Shown: piece after piece, positions 6,108 to 8,375 of the stretch
How positions within the stretch are numbered: position 1 is the first letter of the stretch
How the letters are laid out: every line of letters begins with the position of its first letter
Assembly: GCA_034409055.1 (NCBI GenBank)
Contig: DAOUMU010000245.1
Location: 1-8,375, forward strand
Direction of reading: 5' to 3'
DNA length: 8,375 bases
DNA from: DAOUMU01 sp034409055
GTDB lineage: Bacteria > Chloroflexota > Anaerolineae > 4572-78 > J111
Notes under the pieces: generated by a model
What the model saw: only the letters and a program-made list of their open reading frames with translations
What the model was told of the DNA's origin: nothing
Databases searched by the model: none
Program-made: the position numbers and the translations under genes

Positions 6108-7073
6108 TTGTCACCAGCAAAGGTTACGACCGTCATTGGGCCAGTATCCCCGGCAGACCTGGGCATCACCGATGCCCATACCCACGTCTGGATTGAACCA
6201 GTGTCCGGCACGCCGCCCGGCCTGCCCCAACTCTTCGACCAGCCCAACATCACCGCCGAGCTAAAGGCGTTCCGGCAAGCGGGCGGAACAACGCTGATCG
6301 ACTGCCAACCGGGAGGTTGCGGACGCAACGGCCGAGTCCTGTGGGCGTTGTCACGGGATAGCGGCGTTAAAATTGTGGCATGCACCGGCTTTCACCTGCG
6401 TCGTTATTACCCCTCAGACTACTGGATTTTCCGGCCCGATGTTAGCCTTGAAGAGGCCCAAACGTACTTTGAGCGTGAAATTGCCGAGGGCCTGGCCGAA
6501 ACGCGTGACTTGCCTCAACCGGTGCGGGCGGGTTTTATAAAAATTGCTTGCGAAGCCAATCTCAACGAGACTCCGGCCAAGCTTATTGAAGCTGCCGTCC
6601 AGGCCGGGCTTCAAACCGGCGTGGCGATTGAGGTACATACTGAGAAAGGTGCGGGAGCGGAGGAGATTGTGGCGTGCTTCCAACAGTACGACTTTCCACT
6701 GAACCGACTGGTCATCTGCCACATTGACAAACGTCCTGACCTTGGCCTGCACCAGGAACTGGCCCGGCAGGGCGTCATGCTGGAGTACGACACCTTCTAC
6801 CGGCCCAAATACCGGCCCGACCAGCACGTGTGGCCGTTGCTGGAGCAGATGGTTGCCCGCGGACTGGAACAGCAGGTCGTGCTGGCGACCGACATGGCCG
6901 AAGCCCTGATGTGGTCTCGGCTGGGGGGCCAGCCGGGACAGACAGCTTTCACCGGCCAGATTTTAGCGCGGTTACAAATCATTGGTTTTGCACAACACAC
7001 CATTCAGCGGTTGATGGGCGAAAACATTGCCAACTGTTTGGCCCATCCCAGCGATCAGTCTATCACGGTATAG
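6108..7073 (+). CDS. Phosphotriesterase-family metal-dependent hydrolase (possible lactonase)
   Basis: Amidohydrolase-superfamily TIM barrel with a two-metal centre; 321 residues, usual for the family. The opening TTVIGPVSPADLGITDAHTH matches the phosphotriesterase-related (COG1735) start. All expected metal ligands are present: H24 and H26 (DAHTH), K145 (GFIKIACE, the bridging carboxylated lysine), H177 (IEVHTEKG), H205 (VICHIDKRPD) and D262 (LATDMAEA). Characterised bacterial members of COG1735 in sugar clusters hydrolyse aldono- or phosphofuranose lactones, and the flanking dehydrogenases suggest such a role, or opening of an oxidised cyclitol ring. True organophosphate hydrolysis is unlikely. 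The start is unusual: no ATG or GTG is available after the preceding stop at 6081, so TTG 6108 is used, with AAAGGG (6091-6096) or the very close AGAAGG (6100-6105) as ribosome site. The next gene follows after 10 bases. Confidence 0.88.
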   Translation: MSPAKVTTVIGPVSPADLGITDAHTHVWIEPVSGTPPGLPQLFDQPNITAELKAFRQAGGTTLIDCQPGGCGRNGRVLWALSRDSGVKIVACTGFHLRRYYPSDYWIFRPDVSLEEAQTYFEREIAEGLAETRDLPQPVRAGFIKIACEANLNETPAKLIEAAVQAGLQTGVAIEVHTEKGAGAEEIVACFQQYDFPLNRLVICHIDKRPDLGLHQELARQGVMLEYDTFYRPKYRPDQHVWPLLEQMVARGLEQQVVLATDMAEALMWSRLGGQPGQTAFTGQILARLQIIGFAQHTIQRLMGENIANCLAHPSDQSITV

Positions 7074-7083
7074 GAGAAAGACT

Positions 7084-7683
7084 ATGACAAACAAAGGAAA
7101 TCGCCCCTTTACCTTTGAGGTGGACATTGTAGAGGCAAAACTGAATAAGTACGACAATCATATTAGCAGAACATTATCTTCGATGAAGGGACAATATTTC
7201 GACCAGACCGCGTACGAGGCGATGTTGGCTCAGGAAGATACGCTGCTGTACGAAGTGTACGAAATCAGGCGTCCAGAAATATCTGGCGAGTTGTTGAACG
7301 GCTTGTCCATTGTTCATCCAGGTAAAGTGGGCAACGAATATTTTATGACCAAGGGGCACTTTCACACTGTGCTGGAAACCGCCGAAGTGTACTACTGCCT
7401 GAAAGGTGAAGGGTATATGGTGATGGAAACACCCGAAGGGGACTGGGCCGTGGAAGCGCTGCGACCGGGCCGGGTGTTGTACGTGCCGCCCCGCTGGGCC
7501 CATCGCTCGGTGAACACCGGCCGCAATGAAGACCTGGTGACCTTTTTTGTCTATCCTGGTCACTCCGGCCACGACTATGGCACCATCGAACAGCAGGGCT
7601 TCCGTAAGCTGGTGGTCGAAGCGGACGGGCGGCCCCAAATTGTGGATAACCCGCGCTGGCGCGCCCCGGAAGAAAGACAATGA
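7084..7683 (+). CDS. Cupin-type (archaeal-like) phosphoglucose isomerase family protein
   Basis: Single-domain cupin of 199 residues, matching the metal-dependent phosphoglucose isomerases first described from Pyrococcus. The metal site is complete: H92 and H94 in TKGHFHTVLET, E101 in AEVYYCLKGEG, and H140 in VPPRWAHRSVN. The family's closing signature PGHSGHDYGTIEQQGF lies at 158-173. The expected reaction is glucose 6-phosphate to fructose 6-phosphate; in a catabolic cluster a related aldose/ketose phosphate, such as the product of the kinase at 578, is possible. The start is ATG 7084, seven bases after AGGAG (7072-7076); an in-frame ATG at 7027 lies inside the previous gene. It overlaps the next gene by four bases (ATGA, 7680-7683), so translation is coupled. 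It is distinct from the larger classical PGI. Confidence 0.88.
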   Translation: MTNKGNRPFTFEVDIVEAKLNKYDNHISRTLSSMKGQYFDQTAYEAMLAQEDTLLYEVYEIRRPEISGELLNGLSIVHPGKVGNEYFMTKGHFHTVLETAEVYYCLKGEGYMVMETPEGDWAVEALRPGRVLYVPPRWAHRSVNTGRNEDLVTFFVYPGHSGHDYGTIEQQGFRKLVVEADGRPQIVDNPRWRAPEERQ

Positions 7684-8096
7684 GCGCGTTGAAAGAGTGC
7701 TGCGTTTTGGTTACCCCCACCTCCTATGGACGCGATGACCCGCACCTGTGGACCGAACTGGAGGCCGCCGTAGGAGAGATTGTTTGCAATCCCCAGTCTC
7801 GGCCGTTGACCGCGACCGAGGTGGCAGAGCTTTTGCCTGGTTGCCACGGCTACATCGCTGGCCTGGATCAGATTGACCGGACCGCCCTTGAAGCTGCGGA
7901 TAAACTCAAAGTCATCGCTCGCTACGGGGTCGGTATAGACCGGGTTGACCTGGAAGCGGCCCAGGAAAAAGGTGTTATTGTAACCAATACCCCCGGAGTC
8001 AACACCGTCTCGGTGGCCGAGTTGACTATCGGGTTGATGCTGGCTGTGGCGCGCAACATTCCCTTAGCTAGTTTCTGTCTGGAAACCCTGCTCTAG
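7680..8096 (+). pseudogene. Truncated D-2-hydroxyacid dehydrogenase (SerA-like), interrupted by an insertion
   Basis: The first 130 residues are the substrate-binding domain of a phosphoglycerate-dehydrogenase-type enzyme: KLKVIARYGVGIDRVDLEAA (75-94), then GVIVTNTPGVNTVSVAELTIG (98-118) and LMLAVARNIPLA. After A130 the frame enters the terminal repeat of a mobile element, adding SFCLETLL and a stop at 8094. The family is 310-530 residues. Missing are the NAD-binding GxGxxG, the catalytic Arg, Glu and His, and all that follows, so no dehydrogenase activity is expected. Native coding therefore ends at about 8069. It was the last gene of the tight downstream block, overlapping the cupin gene by four bases. 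The rest of the gene may continue beyond the window on the other side of the insertion sequence. Its former substrate was probably a 2-keto or 2-hydroxy acid of the pathway. Confidence 0.85.
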
Positions 8097-8254
8097 CGAG
8101 CCCCCGGCAGCTTTGGCATCCGCTTACAAGGCCAGAGGCCTCTACAGAGTTGATTTCGCTCTATTTTTAGACCTATGGAGCCTTGCACCCAACAATCGGG
8201 GCATTCACATGCCGGTGAGGTGGTAATCAGGGATAGTTTCCAGACAGAAACTAG
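8068..8254. mobile_element. Short nonautonomous transposon-like element A
   Basis: About 180 bp lie between facing terminal repeats. The left end reads CTAG (8068-8071), then TTTCTGTCTGGAAACCCTG (8072-8090). The right end (8228-8254) is its reverse complement, except for four extra bases ATAG at 8233-8236. The outer 18 bases match perfectly (left 8068-8085). CTAG lies at both outer edges and may be a 4-bp target duplication or part of the repeat; the two cannot be told apart here. The interior has no coding frame of note, only a 10-bp palindrome AGAGGCCTCT (8134-8143) and a GGCAT-TCAC-ATGCC hairpin (8200-8213). It interrupts the dehydrogenase gene. Confidence 0.72.
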
Positions 8255-8266
8255 CTAGTTTCTGTC
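8243..8266. repeat. Perfect 24-bp palindrome at the junction of two elements
   Basis: GACAGAAA (8243-8250), CTAGCTAG (8251-8258) and TTTCTGTC (8259-8266) form one uninterrupted palindrome. It arises because the right end of element A meets the outward-facing end of the neighbouring insertion sequence with the same terminal repeat. Confidence 0.85.
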
Positions 8267-8375
8267 AGGAAACCCTGTTCAAGCCACTGCCACCGCCGAG
8301 CGTCGTTTCCGGCGGCGCGGCTTGAGTATGGCTTCAGCAATCTTGACCAGATTGTTGACAATACAGCCCCAACCA
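8255..8375. mobile_element. End of an insertion sequence (element B), continues past the window
   Basis: The terminal repeat TTTCTGTCAGGAAACCCTG (8259-8277) differs by one base from that of element A at 8072-8090, in the same orientation and also preceded by TAGCTAG. Just inside it lies the 3' end of a minus-strand transposase, the usual arrangement for an IS end. The other end and the family-defining catalytic region are outside the window. Confidence 0.75.
8279..8375 (-). CDS. Transposase, C-terminal 31 residues (partial)
   Basis: The minus-strand frame enters at the right edge and ends at TGA (complement of 8279-8281). It begins GWGCIVNNLVKIAEAIL and ends in the basic stretch KPRRRKRR followed by SAVAVA. 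The W-G-x-x-x-N-N-L-V-x-I ending is typical of DDE transposases of the IS4/IS5 kind, and the stop lies just two bases inside the terminal repeat that ends at 8277. The catalytic core is not in the window, so the IS family is not named with confidence. Confidence 0.65.
   Translation of the reverse strand, partial: GWGCIVNNLVKIAEAILKPRRRKRRSAVAVA

Noticed and set aside
7174..7680. Open frame of 168 codons on the minus strand
   Set aside because: It is antisense to the cupin isomerase, whose metal-site motifs prove the + strand frame.
8065..8280. CRISPR array or recombination-site array from the repeated TTTCTGTC motif
   Set aside because: There are only three copies, one of them inverted, spaced as terminal repeats of two elements, with a transposase tail beside them.

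Overview
The window looks like a catabolic gene cluster for a sugar or cyclitol from a free-living bacterium. GC-rich reading frames full of GGCC/GCCGG, strong AGGAGG ribosome sites, a cupin-type phosphoglucose isomerase and AGAAACCCGG-type palindromes between genes would suit Chloroflexota (Anaerolineae-like). That placement is an inference from style; no taxonomic marker gene is present. All intact genes are on the + strand. The minus strand carries only the tail of a transposase at the right edge.

Layout. Bases 1-233 are AT-rich and noncoding, with several small palindromes. A good sigma70-type promoter (234-263) is followed by a perfect 14-bp palindrome (274-287) of GntR-operator type. 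It leads into a GntR regulator that breaks off after about 50 residues of its DNA-binding domain (pseudogene, 340-561). Next come an FGGY-family carbohydrate kinase (578-2122), a remnant of an aldose-epimerase-like gene (2153-2359), a complete isomerase of the L-fucose/L-arabinose isomerase superfamily (2378-3691), a 60-bp remnant of a second FGGY kinase (3692-3751), and a Gfo/Idh/MocA dehydrogenase (3767-4798). A 153-bp MITE-like element (4864-5016), flanked by the 8-bp direct repeat GGTGATTT, separates these from a tightly packed second block: a zinc alcohol/polyol dehydrogenase (5025-6083), a phosphotriesterase-family metal hydrolase (6108-7073), a cupin phosphoglucose isomerase (7084-7683), and the N-terminal third of a D-2-hydroxyacid dehydrogenase (7680-8069). 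The last gene is cut off by a short transposon-like element (8068-8254). That element abuts the end of an insertion sequence with nearly the same terminal repeat (8255-8375), whose transposase runs off the window on the minus strand.

How the genes may work together (inference). Two NAD(P)-type dehydrogenases, a metal hydrolase able to act as a lactonase or ring opener, an aldose-ketose isomerase, a sugar kinase and a phosphosugar isomerase together make a plausible route from a sugar or cyclitol to central metabolism. The order dehydrogenase - zinc dehydrogenase - hydrolase resembles the logic of the Thermotoga myo-inositol route (IolG, IolM, IolN), but an aldose-lactone-aldonate route fits as well. 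The substrate cannot be fixed from sequence. The locus is also visibly eroded: regulator, epimerase, second kinase and terminal dehydrogenase are all broken, and transposable elements account for at least one break.
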